This document shows, in pieces, positions 8,973 to 17,724 of a DNA stretch of 64,000 nt. The stretch is from the NCBI GenBank assembly GCA_016786725.1, contig JAEUVU010000013.1, forward strand, positions 372,001 through 436,000, given 5' to 3'. Origin of the DNA: Ferruginibacter sp. (lineage in GTDB: Bacteria > Bacteroidota > Bacteroidia > Chitinophagales > Chitinophagaceae). Under the pieces are notes generated by a model. The model was not told where the DNA came from, made no database searches, and was given only the letters and a program-made list of their open reading frames with translations. The position numbers and the translations under genes were made by a program. The first letter of the stretch is position 1; each line of letters begins with the position of its first letter.

Positions 8973-9041
8973 TTATAAGAGTACAAATGCAACGTTATAA
9001 TTATGAAAGTTGTCTGAATGATGAATCAGAAAGCTTTTTAG

Positions 9042-9049
9042 TAGCTTTG
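9042..9049 (+). promoter_or_regulatory. clpX promoter -7 element (TAGCTTTG)
   Basis: Exact TAnnTTTG, 31 bp before the clpX ATG and downstream of the clpP terminator. No good -33 box was seen. Confidence 0.5.
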
Positions 9050-9080
9050 TAATTGAGCGATAGATAAAATCAGTAAGAAA

Positions 9081-10322
9081 ATGGCTAAACAACAAACTTT
9101 ACACTGTTCTTTTTGCGGCCGCAACCGGGATGAGGTTAAAATACTCATTGCAGGGCAGGATGGGCATATTTGTGAGAATTGTGTGGAGCATGCCGAAGAA
9201 ATTATTGAGCAGGAACTGGGCAGCACTAAAGACAATAAGCACAGCACGGCGCCGGCACATAAACTAACCGTAAGAAAGCCGGTAGAAATAAAAAAATTCC
9301 TGGATGATTATGTGATAGGACAGGATGATGCCAAAAAGATATTATCAGTTGCTGTTTACAATCATTACAAAAGGCTTAACCAGAAAGTAGAGAATGATGT
9401 GGAGATAGAAAAGAGCAACATCATTATGGTTGGTGAAACAGGTACTGGTAAAACATTACTGGCAAAGTCAATTGCAAGAATGCTGAACGTACCTTTTGCT
9501 ATTGTTGATGCGACTGTGTTTACCGAAGCCGGTTATGTGGGAGAAGATGTGGAAAGTATGCTGAGCCGTTTATTGCAGGCCTGCAACTACGATGTAGCAG
9601 CGGCAGAAAAAGGAATTGTGTTTATTGATGAGATAGATAAGATAGCCCGCAAAAGCGACAACCCTTCTATTACAAGAGATGTAAGCGGCGAGGGCGTACA
9701 ACAGGGTTTATTGAAATTACTGGAAGGTACCGAAGTGCTGGTGCCGCCACAGGGCGGCCGCAAACATCCTGAACAAAAACTGATAAAAGTAAACACGCAG
9801 AACATACTTTTCATTTGCGGTGGCGCTTTTGATGGTGTAGATAAGATCATTGCACGCCGTGTAAATACCAATGCAATTGGCTTTAATGTAAATAAAGAAC
9901 TACAGGAGTACCAGCAGGATAACCTGCTGCATTTTGTAAATGCCGTTGACCTGAAACATTTTGGCTTAATACCAGAACTCCTGGGCCGCCTGCCGGTTGT
10001 AACTTACCTCAATCCTTTGGATGCAGCTACCTTACGTAATATTTTAACCGAGCCTAAAAATGCTTTGATAAAACAGTTTACCCGCCTTTTTGAAATTGAG
10101 GGCATTGCCCTGAAATTTGAACCGGCTGTTTTTGATTTTATGGTGAGCAAGGCTATGGAATATAAATTGGGCGCCCGTGGCTTACGCAGCATCTGCGAAA
10201 GCATATTGACAGATGCCATGTATGAACTGCCTTCTCAAAAAGTGAAAGAATTTGAGATAACGCTGGAATACGCCGAACGTAAATTCAGTAGTAGTAAGTT
10301 GAGTATGCTGAAGGTGGCGTAA
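9081..10322 (+). CDS. clpX: ATP-dependent Clp protease ATP-binding subunit ClpX
   Basis: 413 aa AAA+ unfoldase that recognises tagged substrates and threads them into ClpP. The N-terminal zinc-binding domain has C9, C12, C31 and C34 (HCSFCGRN ... ICENC). Walker A is GETGTGKT at 118-125, Walker B is FIDEIDKI, sensor and Arg-finger regions are present ([21 protein letters not shown]), and the C-terminal small domain includes [12 protein letters not shown]. The GYVGEDVES pore loop is intact, as is a degenerate IGF-type ClpP-contact loop. Length is normal. It follows the two clpP genes but is transcribed separately. Confidence 0.97.
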   Translation: MAKQQTLHCSFCGRNRDEVKILIAGQDGHICENCVEHAEEIIEQELGSTKDNKHSTAPAHKLTVRKPVEIKKFLDDYVIGQDDAKKILSVAVYNHYKRLNQKVENDVEIEKSNIIMVGETGTGKTLLAKSIARMLNVPFAIVDATVFTEAGYVGEDVESMLSRLLQACNYDVAAAEKGIVFIDEIDKIARKSDNPSITRDVSGEGVQQGLLKLLEGTEVLVPPQGGRKHPEQKLIKVNTQNILFICGGAFDGVDKIIARRVNTNAIGFNVNKELQEYQQDNLLHFVNAVDLKHFGLIPELLGRLPVVTYLNPLDAATLRNILTEPKNALIKQFTRLFEIEGIALKFEPAVFDFMVSKAMEYKLGARGLRSICESILTDAMYELPSQKVKEFEITLEYAERKFSSSKLSMLKVA

Positions 10323-10353
10323 GGAAATAAGAATGAAAAATGAATAATTCACA

Positions 10354-10388
10354 AAAGACCGGCAATTTTAGACGGTCTTTATATTTTT
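10354..10388 (+). terminator. Rho-independent terminator of clpX
   Basis: An 8-bp stem aaagaccg / cggtcttt followed by atattttt. Confidence 0.8.
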
Positions 10389-10630
10389 AGAGAAATATAT
10401 AAACCTGATTTTTTCTTTTCTCCCCAATTTTCAAACAACCCCATATCATTTTAGGTGGTTGTGTTATTTCATTTTATTTTTACACGGTTCCGATGTCTGG
10501 TTTTGATAAAAGATGAAAATAGGTATGTGGTACAAGTGTGTGATGCTTCGGCTTCGCTTAGCACAGGCCGCACGATGTAAAATTGAAAAACAAAAGTTGG
10601 TAACAAAAAATATAAAATAATCTCCCACAT

Positions 10631-10670
10631 ATCCCCCTCCAGAGCGAAGTCGAAGGAAGGGGATAGGGGC
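10631..10670. repeat. Dispersed palindrome-family element (copy 1)
   Basis: Degenerate copy ending ggggataggggc, the tail shared with copies near 50575 and 57084. Confidence 0.45.
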
Positions 10671-10685
10671 AAAACTTACACAACA

Positions 10686-11954
10686 ATGGTAGACGTTATT
10701 CTGGGCTTACAATGGGGCGATGAGGGCAAGGGAAAAATTGTAGATTATTTCGCCAAGAACTATAATTATGATGTGATCGCCCGTTTCCAGGGCGGCCCTA
10801 ATGCTGGGCATACTTTGTATGTTGATGGAAAGAAAATAGTACTGCACCAGATACCCAGCGGTATTTTTCATGAAGATAAAATTAACCTGATCGGCAATGG
10901 TGTTGTACTGGATGCTACTACTTTAAAAAAGGAATGTGAGAATGTGGCTGCTTTTGGGGTTGATTATAAAAAGAATCTTTTCATCAGCGAAAGGACGCAC
11001 CTGATTTTGCCCACGCATCGTGCACTTGATAAAGCAAGTGAAATGAGCAAGGGCCAGGAAAAGATTGGCAGCACTTTAAAAGGCATTGGCCCCACTTATA
11101 TGGACAAGACCGGTCGCAATGGCCTGCGTGTTGGTAATTTACTGGATAAGAGTTTTACAACCGATTATATCAAGCTGCGCATGAAGCACCAGCGCCTGCT
11201 GGATAATTTTAATTTTCATGAAGATATTAATGCCTGGGAAGAAGAGTTTTTTGAAGCCCTGGAATTTTTGCGTGAGTTTAAAATTGTGAACGGCGAATAT
11301 TTCATCAACGAAAAAATACAAAAAGGGCAACGGGTTTTAGCTGAAGGAGCACAGGGAAGCATGCTGGATGTAGATTTTGGAACATTTCCTTTTGTAACAA
11401 GCAGCAATACCATATCGGCTGGTGTCTGTACCGGTTTGGGCATTGCACCACAAAAGATCAAAGAAGTGTTTGGTATTTCAAAAGCTTATTGTACCAGGGT
11501 AGGCAGCGGGCCTTTTCCTACTGAATTGCTTGATGAGACGGGTGAGCTGCTTCGCAACACCGGCAATGAATTTGGAAGTACTACCGGCCGGCCACGCCGC
11601 TGTGGCTGGATTGATCTTGTAGCTTTACAGTTTGCCTGCATGATAAACGGCGTTACGCAGATCATTATGACAAAGGCTGATATACTGGACAATCTGGAGG
11701 AACTGAAAGTTTGCAATGCCTATAAAATGAATGGCGAAGAAAAAAGTTTTGTGCCTTTCCAGATGAATAAAGGTGGGTTGGAACCTGTTTACCAATCTTT
11801 TAAAGGTTGGCAGAAAGATATAACCGGCGTTACTGATTTTGCAGGCCTGCCCACCGAAATGAAAACATACGTTGACTACCTGAATGAGTTTTTGGGCGTG
11901 CCGGTAAAATACATCAGTAACGGGCCGGGCAGAGACCAGCTGGTAGTAGCATAA
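10686..11954 (+). CDS. purA: Adenylosuccinate synthetase
   Basis: 422 aa. It makes adenylosuccinate from IMP, aspartate and GTP, the first committed step to AMP. Visible motifs are the GTP-binding loop GLQWGDEGKGK near residue 6, GGPNAGHT, the switch GIGPTYMDKTGR, and GSTTGRPRRCGW in the substrate-binding part. NGPGRDQLV closes the C-terminus. Length is usual for bacteria (E. coli 432). It stands alone here, away from other purine genes, with only the acidic-protein gene 81 bp downstream. Confidence 0.97.
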   Translation: MVDVILGLQWGDEGKGKIVDYFAKNYNYDVIARFQGGPNAGHTLYVDGKKIVLHQIPSGIFHEDKINLIGNGVVLDATTLKKECENVAAFGVDYKKNLFISERTHLILPTHRALDKASEMSKGQEKIGSTLKGIGPTYMDKTGRNGLRVGNLLDKSFTTDYIKLRMKHQRLLDNFNFHEDINAWEEEFFEALEFLREFKIVNGEYFINEKIQKGQRVLAEGAQGSMLDVDFGTFPFVTSSNTISAGVCTGLGIAPQKIKEVFGISKAYCTRVGSGPFPTELLDETGELLRNTGNEFGSTTGRPRRCGWIDLVALQFACMINGVTQIIMTKADILDNLEELKVCNAYKMNGEEKSFVPFQMNKGGLEPVYQSFKGWQKDITGVTDFAGLPTEMKTYVDYLNEFLGVPVKYISNGPGRDQLVVA

Positions 11955-12035
11955 GAAATATAAAAAAAACTTCGGATTTTTTTTGGCTATTTAAAACAGA
12001 TTTGGAAATTTTACAGTAATAATCCACAACGAATT

Positions 12036-12461
12036 ATGACTTTAATATCTGATAACAAAAAAACTAAAGCTATTACAGGCAGCTTCGCTACTGTAATTGA
12101 AGCTGCAAAAAAAGCTGCTAAGCCAAAAGAAGAAGATGAGGACGATGACGATGATCTGGACGATGATGATGATATTCCGGCGCCAAAGAAAAAAGGTGCT
12201 GCAAAGAAAAAAGCAGCAGATGATGATGATGACGATGATGATGTAGAAGAGGAAGATGACTGGGAAAAGGTAGATGAGGATGACAATTGGGATCCAGATT
12301 TTGATGAATTTGATATACCTAAATCTATAGGAAAAAAGGCGGCAGGTAAAAAGCCAGGGAAGGGAAAGGACGACGATGACGATTTTAAAATGGATGATGA
12401 GTTTAATGACCTTGGTTTAGATGATGGGGACGGTTTTGATGATGACGATGATGATTTTTAA
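12036..12461 (+). CDS. Very acidic, probably disordered protein with Asp runs
   Basis: 141 aa. After an ordinary N-terminus (MTLISDNKKTKAITGSF) the protein is alternating Asp/Glu runs and short Lys/Ala/Pro blocks (PAPKKKGAAKKKAA, GKKAAGKKPGKGK), ending in DDDDDF. There is no recognised fold. Composition recalls the acidic tail of the RNA polymerase delta subunit and eukaryotic histone chaperones, but no delta-type N-terminal domain is visible. The coding DNA is rich in GAT/GAC triplets, so length polymorphism by slippage is likely. It sits 30 bp before a chorismate-utilising enzyme. Function unknown. Confidence 0.75.
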   Translation: MTLISDNKKTKAITGSFATVIEAAKKAAKPKEEDEDDDDDLDDDDDIPAPKKKGAAKKKAADDDDDDDDVEEEDDWEKVDEDDNWDPDFDEFDIPKSIGKKAAGKKPGKGKDDDDDFKMDDEFNDLGLDDGDGFDDDDDDF

Positions 12462-12490
12462 TAAGCATTGGCAACAGGCAAAATAAGCAT

Positions 12491-13774
12491 GTGAAAAAAT
12501 GTATTTCTTTTCCTGTTGACGACTTAAATATTTTTAAGATACAAATGTTGAATTGGGTAAACCGGTTCAACATTTTTTGTTTGCTGGATAGTCAACAGTA
12601 TAATTTTGAAAAGCCTGCATTTGAATGCGTGCTTGCGGCAGGATCTAAAGCAAACCTTGAGGCACAAGCTGGCAATGCTTTTAATGCGCTGCGTAAATTT
12701 TATGCTGAAAATAAGCATGAATGGCTTTTTGGGCATTTTGGATATGACCTGAAAAATGAAACCGAAAAACTAAGGTCCGATAATTTGGATGGTGTTGGCT
12801 TTGCTGACCTGCATTTTTTTGTGCCTGAAATTGTACTTCAGCTTGAAGAAAAGGAGGTTAGGATATTTACCGATGATGGAGCTGAAAAAATTTACCGGCA
12901 AATTGTAACAGCTGCTGCTGAAATTAAAGAGACGGGAAACAATGCGGTAGTTGTAAAGAACAGGATCACCCGCCACGGGTATATCAGCATTATTGAAAAA
13001 CTGCGGCAGCATATTTTACTTGGAGATTGTTACGAAATAAATTTTTGCCAGGAATTTTTTGCTGAGGATGCACATATTGATCCGCTATATATTTACAACA
13101 GACTTACAAAACTTTCTCCCAATCCTTTTTCGGCACTTTATAAACTGAATACCCGGTATTGCTTATGTGCCAGCCCCGAACGGTATTTAAAAAAAGAAGG
13201 ATCAAAGATATTTTCGCAACCAATTAAAGGAACAAGCAGGCGAAATCCTGAAAATGCCGAAGAAGATGACCGGGCTAAAAAATATTTACTGGAAAGTGAA
13301 AAAGAAAAAAGTGAGAATGTAATGGTTGTTGATCTGGTGAGGAACGACCTGAGCAGAATTTGTAAGCCGGGTTCTGTGCAGGTAGACGAACTTTTTGGTA
13401 TATACAGTTTTCCGCAGGTGCATCAAATGATCAGTACCATAAGCGGGGAGGTAGAAGAGGGAAGGCAGTGGATTGATTGTGTGCAGGCCACATTCCCGAT
13501 GGGTTCTATGACAGGTGCTCCCAAAAAGAAAGTGATGGAATTGATTGAACAGTATGAACAAACCAGGCGGGGCTTGTTTTCAGGAGCTATCGGTTATGTA
13601 AAGCCTGGCGGCGACTTTGATTTTAACGTGGTGATACGCAGCATGCTGTATAACCAGGCTGATCAATACCTGTCTTTTCAAACCGGTGGAGGCATAACTT
13701 ATAACAGCAACCCGGAACTGGAATATGCTGAAAGTTTGCTGAAAGCATCAGCAATGATGAAAGTGCTTGAGTAA
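12491..13774 (+). CDS. pabB: Anthranilate/aminodeoxychorismate synthase component I
   Basis: 427 aa chorismate-binding enzyme. The C-terminal domain contains IKGTSRR, the helix VMVVDLVRNDLSRI, and the signature GSMTGAPKKKVMELI followed by RRGLFSGAIGY. The N-terminal domain is short, as in PabB-like proteins and unlike full TrpE, and no Trp feedback motif (LLES) was seen. So 4-amino-4-deoxychorismate synthesis for folate is more likely than anthranilate synthesis, but substrate cannot be settled by eye. The start is GTG 12491, after which the frame reads KKCISFPVDD. The next ATG (12545) would cut the N-terminal domain. The gene ends 3 bp from a convergent gene. Confidence 0.85.
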   Translation: MKKCISFPVDDLNIFKIQMLNWVNRFNIFCLLDSQQYNFEKPAFECVLAAGSKANLEAQAGNAFNALRKFYAENKHEWLFGHFGYDLKNETEKLRSDNLDGVGFADLHFFVPEIVLQLEEKEVRIFTDDGAEKIYRQIVTAAAEIKETGNNAVVVKNRITRHGYISIIEKLRQHILLGDCYEINFCQEFFAEDAHIDPLYIYNRLTKLSPNPFSALYKLNTRYCLCASPERYLKKEGSKIFSQPIKGTSRRNPENAEEDDRAKKYLLESEKEKSENVMVVDLVRNDLSRICKPGSVQVDELFGIYSFPQVHQMISTISGEVEEGRQWIDCVQATFPMGSMTGAPKKKVMELIEQYEQTRRGLFSGAIGYVKPGGDFDFNVVIRSMLYNQADQYLSFQTGGGITYNSNPELEYAESLLKASAMMKVLE

Positions 13775-13777
13775 GCT

Positions 13778-14953
13778 CTATTTTATTTTCCTTTTTGATT
13801 TTTTGGGAGATGGATAAGAAGTTGATTGGCTCGGCGGAGGTTCCGGATTATCGCCCAGTAAAACCTGAACACACTCATTGAGGATAACATATTTATTGGC
13901 TAAAAAAAGCTGCATTTTATCTGAAGGCAGGCGAAGATCGTAATTGCCGTTAATGCTCATCATATTGTCAAAATCAGGATTATAGCGGTTGAAAGTGGCA
14001 ATATCCATCGCCAGGTTTTTAGAAATAATGAGTGAGTTAAATTTGCCTGTTATACTTTGAGTAGATGCAAATTCCAGTTCTTCATCGGTTAATTTGGGTT
14101 TAATATCGTATGGATTTACTCCCCCTCCTATATCAATTGCAGGATTAAAAGCACCGCCTGTGGTAGTAACACCGCCTGAACCTTCCATTACATAATGTGT
14201 GGCAATAAATTTTTTTACATAATTCCTGCTTTCGCCCGGCAAATGGTATTGTAACGACCAGAAATTTTTGCTGCCACTGGTTCTGATGGCTTTATTTACA
14301 TTTCCTAAACCTCCATTGTAGCTGGCTAATACCAACAGCCAATCGTGGTAAATTTTGTACGAATTCAGTAAATACCTGGCAGCTGCATGGGTGCTTTTTA
14401 CATAATCACGCCTTTCATCAATATATCCATTCACCACCAATCCATATTCCCTTGCTGTTTGTGGCATAAACTGCCAGGGCCCTGCGGCGCCCACCCAGCT
14501 CGTGGCACCGGTTTTTAAATTACTTTCTATTACAGCCACATACTTTAATTCACGAGGCAAGCCGTACTGGCTTAAAATGTTATCTATCAAGTTAAAATAA
14601 GGCTGCCCCCAGTTCTTCATTTGCAACAGGCTTTTAGAATGCGCCTTGAGGTAATCCTGCATATAGCTTTCAGCATTGGGGTTTACCTGCATTGAATAAG
14701 GTAATGTTGGATTGTAATTGTATTTAGCAAACAGGTTTTTAAAGCCATACCTGGTAACCTGGCTGAAATATTGCACTTTTTCTTTTGGTGGCGGAGTTCT
14801 CTTTTTTAAAACATCTTCTATTGCTTCATCTTCTTCGGCCTCATTGATAATTATAGTTGTATCACCGGTAACCTGAGTCTGCTGAATCCCTTTAGCATTT
14901 GCAATGCCAAGAAAAATCAATTGTAAAAAGAATATGGATATTATTTTCTTCAC
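13778..14953 (-). CDS. Lytic transglycosylase, MltD-like (SLT family)
   Basis: 391 aa with signal peptide MKKIISIFFLQLIFLGIANA. The SLT catalytic domain has the catalytic Glu E143 (VAVIESNLKTGATS), then GAAGPWQFMPQTAREYGL and LVLASYNGGLGNVNKAI. It cleaves the MurNAc-GlcNAc bond in peptidoglycan to form anhydro ends. The C-terminal ~110 residues (KLTDEELEFAS...LPSDKMQLFLANKY) resemble the region where MltD proteins carry LysM repeats, but I see no clear LysM. It is the last gene of the minus-strand run, 12 bp after gatA, and probably periplasmic. Confidence 0.9.
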   Translation of the reverse strand: MKKIISIFFLQLIFLGIANAKGIQQTQVTGDTTIIINEAEEDEAIEDVLKKRTPPPKEKVQYFSQVTRYGFKNLFAKYNYNPTLPYSMQVNPNAESYMQDYLKAHSKSLLQMKNWGQPYFNLIDNILSQYGLPRELKYVAVIESNLKTGATSWVGAAGPWQFMPQTAREYGLVVNGYIDERRDYVKSTHAAARYLLNSYKIYHDWLLVLASYNGGLGNVNKAIRTSGSKNFWSLQYHLPGESRNYVKKFIATHYVMEGSGGVTTTGGAFNPAIDIGGGVNPYDIKPKLTDEELEFASTQSITGKFNSLIISKNLAMDIATFNRYNPDFDNMMSINGNYDLRLPSDKMQLFLANKYVILNECVQVLLGDNPEPPPSQSTSYPSPKKSKRKIK

Positions 14954-14965
14954 TTTATAATGATC

Positions 14966-16396
14966 TTATTGTTGCTGTTCTAAAAGCAGATCAGCAAGCT
15001 GCAGCAAAGTTAATTCATCTGTCTTTTTTGTCATAACCTGCAGGCCAAAAGGCATACCATTACTGTGCTTAAACAGCGGGATTGAAATACCCGGAATACC
15101 TGTAAGATTCGCAAAAACAGTAAAAATATCTGCCAGGTACATCGCAACCGGATCACTGTTTTTATTCCCGATCTCAAAAGCAGTGGTAGGGCTTGTTGGC
15201 ATTATAACTGCCTCATAATCAGCAAATATTTTGTCAGTTTGGTCAACCAAAAGCCTTCTCACCTGCTGGGCTTTGCTGAAGTATGCATCATAATAGCCAC
15301 TGCTTAAAACAAAGGTGCCGAGCATGATCCTGCGCTGTACTTCTTTGCCAAAACCTTCGGTTCTGTTCTGCTTATAAAACTCTGTTAATTCTTTTATATT
15401 GTCCTTTGTTTGATGGCCATACCTGATTCCATCATACCTGCTTAGGTTGCTGCTGGCTTCAGCAGTTGTAAGCACATAGTAAGCAGGTACCACATAATCC
15501 AATAAATCAAAATCAATTTCGGTAATTGTATGTCCTTCTGACCTGAGCTTTTTAACCAGGGTTAAAATATTTTTTTTTATCTCTTTATCAAGCGAAGGAT
15601 GATGTAATGCTTCTTTAAAATAAGCGATCTTATATTTCTTTGATGCCTGGTTATGGCTCATTGACCATTTGCCTACGTTCAATGCAGTACTGTCATATTC
15701 ATCACCGCCGCTCATTATTTCTAACAACAAAGCAATATCAGAAACACTGTTTCCAAATATTCCAACCTGGTCAAAGGACGATGCATACGCAATAAGGCCG
15801 TAACGTGAAATTCTGCCATAACTTGGTTTTAAACCGATGATCCCGCAAAAATCTGCCGGTTGTCTTACAGAGCCTCCCGTATCAGTTCCCAAACTGACCA
15901 TACACAAGCCAGCCTGAACTGCAACGGCACTGCCTCCTGAAGAGCCACCGGGAACCTTTGTATTATCCAGCGCATTTAACACATTGCCATAAGCCGAATT
16001 TTCATTGGAACTGCCCATGGCAAACTCATCGCAGTTACAATTACCGATGATAATGGCATCTTCATCCAGTAAGCGTTGAATTGCTGTGGCTGAATATAAA
16101 CTTTTAAAACCTTTCAACATCTTTGATGATGCTGTTACTTCATGACCCTTATAGCAAAGCACATTTTTAATAGCAATAACAACCCCATGCAGTTTTTTTA
16201 AAGGTTCACCTGATTTTCTCTTTTCATCAAGGATAGCAGCCTGCTGCAAAGCTTCGTCTGAAAAAACTTCCGTAAACGCATTTAAATTTTTGGCACCGGC
16301 AATCTGTTGCAGGTAATATTGTACTGCATCAATACAGGTTGTATTGTTTTCTGTAAGGTCATGATGATAGTGTTTTATGTTTCTAAACTGGAACAT
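14966..16396 (-). CDS. gatA: Asp-tRNA(Asn)/Glu-tRNA(Gln) amidotransferase subunit A
   Basis: 476 aa amidase-signature enzyme. It releases ammonia from glutamine for transamidation of misacylated Glu-tRNA(Gln) and/or Asp-tRNA(Asn) on GatB. The Ser-cisSer-Lys triad is K77 (VVIAIKNVL), S152 (GGSSGGSA) and S176 (GTDTGGSVRQP). Length is normal. gatB and gatC are not in the window. A strong terminator separates it from tatA upstream, so it probably has its own promoter; none was identified. Confidence 0.93.
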   Translation of the reverse strand: MFQFRNIKHYHHDLTENNTTCIDAVQYYLQQIAGAKNLNAFTEVFSDEALQQAAILDEKRKSGEPLKKLHGVVIAIKNVLCYKGHEVTASSKMLKGFKSLYSATAIQRLLDEDAIIIGNCNCDEFAMGSSNENSAYGNVLNALDNTKVPGGSSGGSAVAVQAGLCMVSLGTDTGGSVRQPADFCGIIGLKPSYGRISRYGLIAYASSFDQVGIFGNSVSDIALLLEIMSGGDEYDSTALNVGKWSMSHNQASKKYKIAYFKEALHHPSLDKEIKKNILTLVKKLRSEGHTITEIDFDLLDYVVPAYYVLTTAEASSNLSRYDGIRYGHQTKDNIKELTEFYKQNRTEGFGKEVQRRIMLGTFVLSSGYYDAYFSKAQQVRRLLVDQTDKIFADYEAVIMPTSPTTAFEIGNKNSDPVAMYLADIFTVFANLTGIPGISIPLFKHSNGMPFGLQVMTKKTDELTLLQLADLLLEQQQ

Positions 16397-16419
16397 AGGA
16401 AAAATTGCAGGCTTATTTT

Positions 16420-16468
16420 ATAAAAAACCGGCTGAAGTGTACCTTAGAAAAGGGTTACACTTCAGCCG
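16420..16468 (-). terminator. Rho-independent terminator of tatA (minus strand)
   Basis: A perfect 13-bp stem cggctgaagtgta / tacacttcagccg (16429-16441 with 16456-16468). On the minus transcript it is followed by GGTTTTTTATAAAAT. Confidence 0.9.
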
Positions 16469-16492
16469 AGATTCAGAACGAATATTCTGGGA

Positions 16493-16720
16493 TTAATTAG
16501 TTTTATTGGCTGTGTCTTTTTCTTTCATTCCTTCTTCTATCTCACTTTTAACATTATTCTTTGCATCGGTGAATTCACGCATTCCACGGCCAATACCTCT
16601 CATCAGTTCAGGTATTTTTTTACCGCCAAACATCAGTAATACCACGATGATAATAAGTATCCACTCGCTGCCACCTGGCATCGACAACAAAAAGATATTG
16701 TTTAAAATAGATAAGGTCAT
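16493..16720 (-). CDS. tatA: Sec-independent translocase protein TatA/TatE
   Basis: 75 aa. One membrane helix ([12 protein letters not shown], about 20-31), then the [20 protein letters not shown] amphipathic helix, and a charged tail. It oligomerises to form the Tat pore for folded proteins. The N-terminal extension [14 protein letters not shown] is unusual but follows a good promoter 17 bp upstream, so this start is kept. tatC is not in the window. A DUF1501 protein with an RRDFLR signal (36384) is a candidate substrate. Confidence 0.93.
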   Translation of the reverse strand: MTLSILNNIFLLSMPGGSEWILIIIVVLLMFGGKKIPELMRGIGRGMREFTDAKNNVKSEIEEGMKEKDTANKTN

Positions 16721-16737
16721 AATTTTGATTTATACTG

Positions 16738-16745
16738 CAAAGATA
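16738..16745 (-). promoter_or_regulatory. tatA promoter -7 element (TATCTTTG on minus strand)
   Basis: caaagata on the plus strand, exact TAnnTTTG, with 17 bp between it and the tatA ATG. Confidence 0.65.
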
Positions 16746-16830
16746 AATCAATTATTAACTAAGCTGTTAATTAAAGTGCCAAAACTGGACTTAAACTAAA
16801 AGACAACGAACAAATTGATTACCGGTAAAT

Positions 16831-16959
16831 TTAACGGATATAATTTCTTCCGCACCTGGCTTTGCCATTAGCTGCCTGTTCAGGAGAAATACCCCTGGCA
16901 CATGATACTAAAAAAGCTACGGTAAAAAGTACAACTAGTGAAAGAACGATCCTTCTCAT
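16831..16959 (-). CDS. Small lipoprotein, 42 aa
   Basis: A short reading frame on the minus strand, ATG at 16959. It translates to MRRIVLSLVVLFTVAFLVSC with a textbook lipobox (LVSC, Cys20), followed by a 22-residue basic tail ARGISPEQAANGKARCGRNYIR containing one more Cys. The mature peptide would be a lipid-anchored basic oligopeptide in the inner or outer membrane. I recall short Bacteroidota lipoproteins ending in similar SPxQAAN-x-K-x-RC segments, but cannot verify it. It lies between tatA and rplS. The rplS terminator isolates it from upstream, so it needs its own promoter, which I could not identify. Confidence 0.65.
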   Translation of the reverse strand: MRRIVLSLVVLFTVAFLVSCARGISPEQAANGKARCGRNYIR

Positions 16960-17071
16960 GGTTTTAAAATTTAAGCGTTTTTAAATAATTCAGTGGTAAA
17001 AGTCTTTGCGAAGGATGGGTGGATTTTTCAATCTGGTGCAATAATAAACCGTATTTTCCACATTTGCAAAC

Positions 17072-17106
17072 AAAAAGGCAGAAATTTTAAAATTTCCGCC
17101 TTTTTT
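17072..17106 (-). terminator. Rho-independent terminator of rplS (bidirectional form)
   Basis: Stem aaaaaggc-agaaatt / aatttcc-gccttttt with one mismatch, A-tract on one side and T6 on the other. It ends the minus-strand rplS transcript. Confidence 0.85.
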
Positions 17107-17131
17107 AATATTATTATAACCTGTTGATTGA

Positions 17132-17500
17132 TTAGCTTTTAGCAACCGCTCTGCGTTTTTCGCTGATACGGGCACTCTTACCGCTTCTGTCACGTAGGTA
17201 GTATAATTTTGCACGGTTTACTTTACCTACTTTGTTAAGTACTACGCTTTCAATATTGGGAGAGTAAACAGGGAATAAACGCTCAACACCTACACCATCG
17301 CTCATTTTACGCACTGTAAACGAAGCAGTTGCGCCGGTGCCCTGGCGTTTGATCACATCGCCCTTAAAGCTCTGGATACGCTCTTTGGTACCTTCAATAA
17401 TTTTATAATTAACAGTGATATTATCTCCTGCTTTAAAGTTTGGAAGCTTTGCTTTTCCTTTTGTGTCCAATTGCTCATGAACAAATGCTACTGCGTTCAT
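17132..17500 (-). CDS. rplS: 50S ribosomal protein L19
   Basis: 122 aa. The family core is clear: [52 protein letters not shown] (here [10 protein letters not shown]) and [14 protein letters not shown]19 sits at the 30S/50S interface. Length is normal. The promoter -7 element lies 25 bp upstream and the terminator 26 bp downstream, so this appears to be a single-gene unit, not the usual rpsP-rimM-trmD-rplS operon. Confidence 0.97.
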   Translation of the reverse strand: MNAVAFVHEQLDTKGKAKLPNFKAGDNITVNYKIIEGTKERIQSFKGDVIKRQGTGATASFTVRKMSDGVGVERLFPVYSPNIESVVLNKVGKVNRAKLYYLRDRSGKSARISEKRRAVAKS

Positions 17501-17525
17501 ATTAGTATGATTTTTTTACGGACGG

Positions 17526-17533
17526 CAAAGGTA
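17526..17533 (-). promoter_or_regulatory. rplS promoter -7 element (TACCTTTG on minus strand)
   Basis: caaaggta on the plus strand, 25 bp upstream of the rplS ATG. A heptamer tandem repeat begins 8 bp further upstream, in the -33 region. Confidence 0.6.
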
Positions 17534-17540
17534 GGGGAAA

Positions 17541-17570
17541 GTTATGAGTTATGAGTTATGAGTTATGAGT
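17541..17570. repeat. Heptamer tandem repeat, (gttatga)4
   Basis: Four perfect 7-bp copies plus two bases, in the region just upstream of the rplS promoter. Confidence 0.95.
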
Positions 17571-17682
17571 TTTTTTGAGTTCAGGCTGATTTTTTTTAAA
17601 TCAGTACCAGAATAACAGGAGTAAAGCAAAACCCGGCTATTTTTATTGCCGGATTTTACAAATATTCTTTGAACAGAAGGCT

Positions 17683-17724
17683 CCTTAACCCCAAACTCCT
17701 AACCCCAAACTCTAAACTTCTATC
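17683..17724. repeat. Degenerate heptamer repeat, NNNWAAC type
   Basis: Six 7-bp units: ccttaac, cccaaac, tcctaac, cccaaac, tctaaac, ttctatc. The tract runs into the rny stop codon (17720-17722). Confidence 0.85.

Larger units (their letters stand above)
10323..10685 (+). other. Intergenic region between clpX and purA
   Basis: 363 bp. It holds the clpX terminator, a short GC-rich stretch gatgcttcggcttcgctta (about 10542-10560) of a kind often dispersed in Bacteroidota, and a palindrome-family member at 10631-10670 (ccctccagagcg ... ggggataggggc). No clear purA promoter was found. Confidence 0.6.

Noticed and set aside
10469..10672. 67-aa minus-strand frame in the clpX-purA gap.
   Set aside because: It is made largely of dispersed short repeats (cttcggcttcgctta region and a palindrome element), not of coding-like sequence.
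11962..11985. A-rich/ttcg/T-rich sequence after purA as a terminator.
   Set aside because: The stem has a mismatch next to the loop and is only A-T beyond that; too weak to call.
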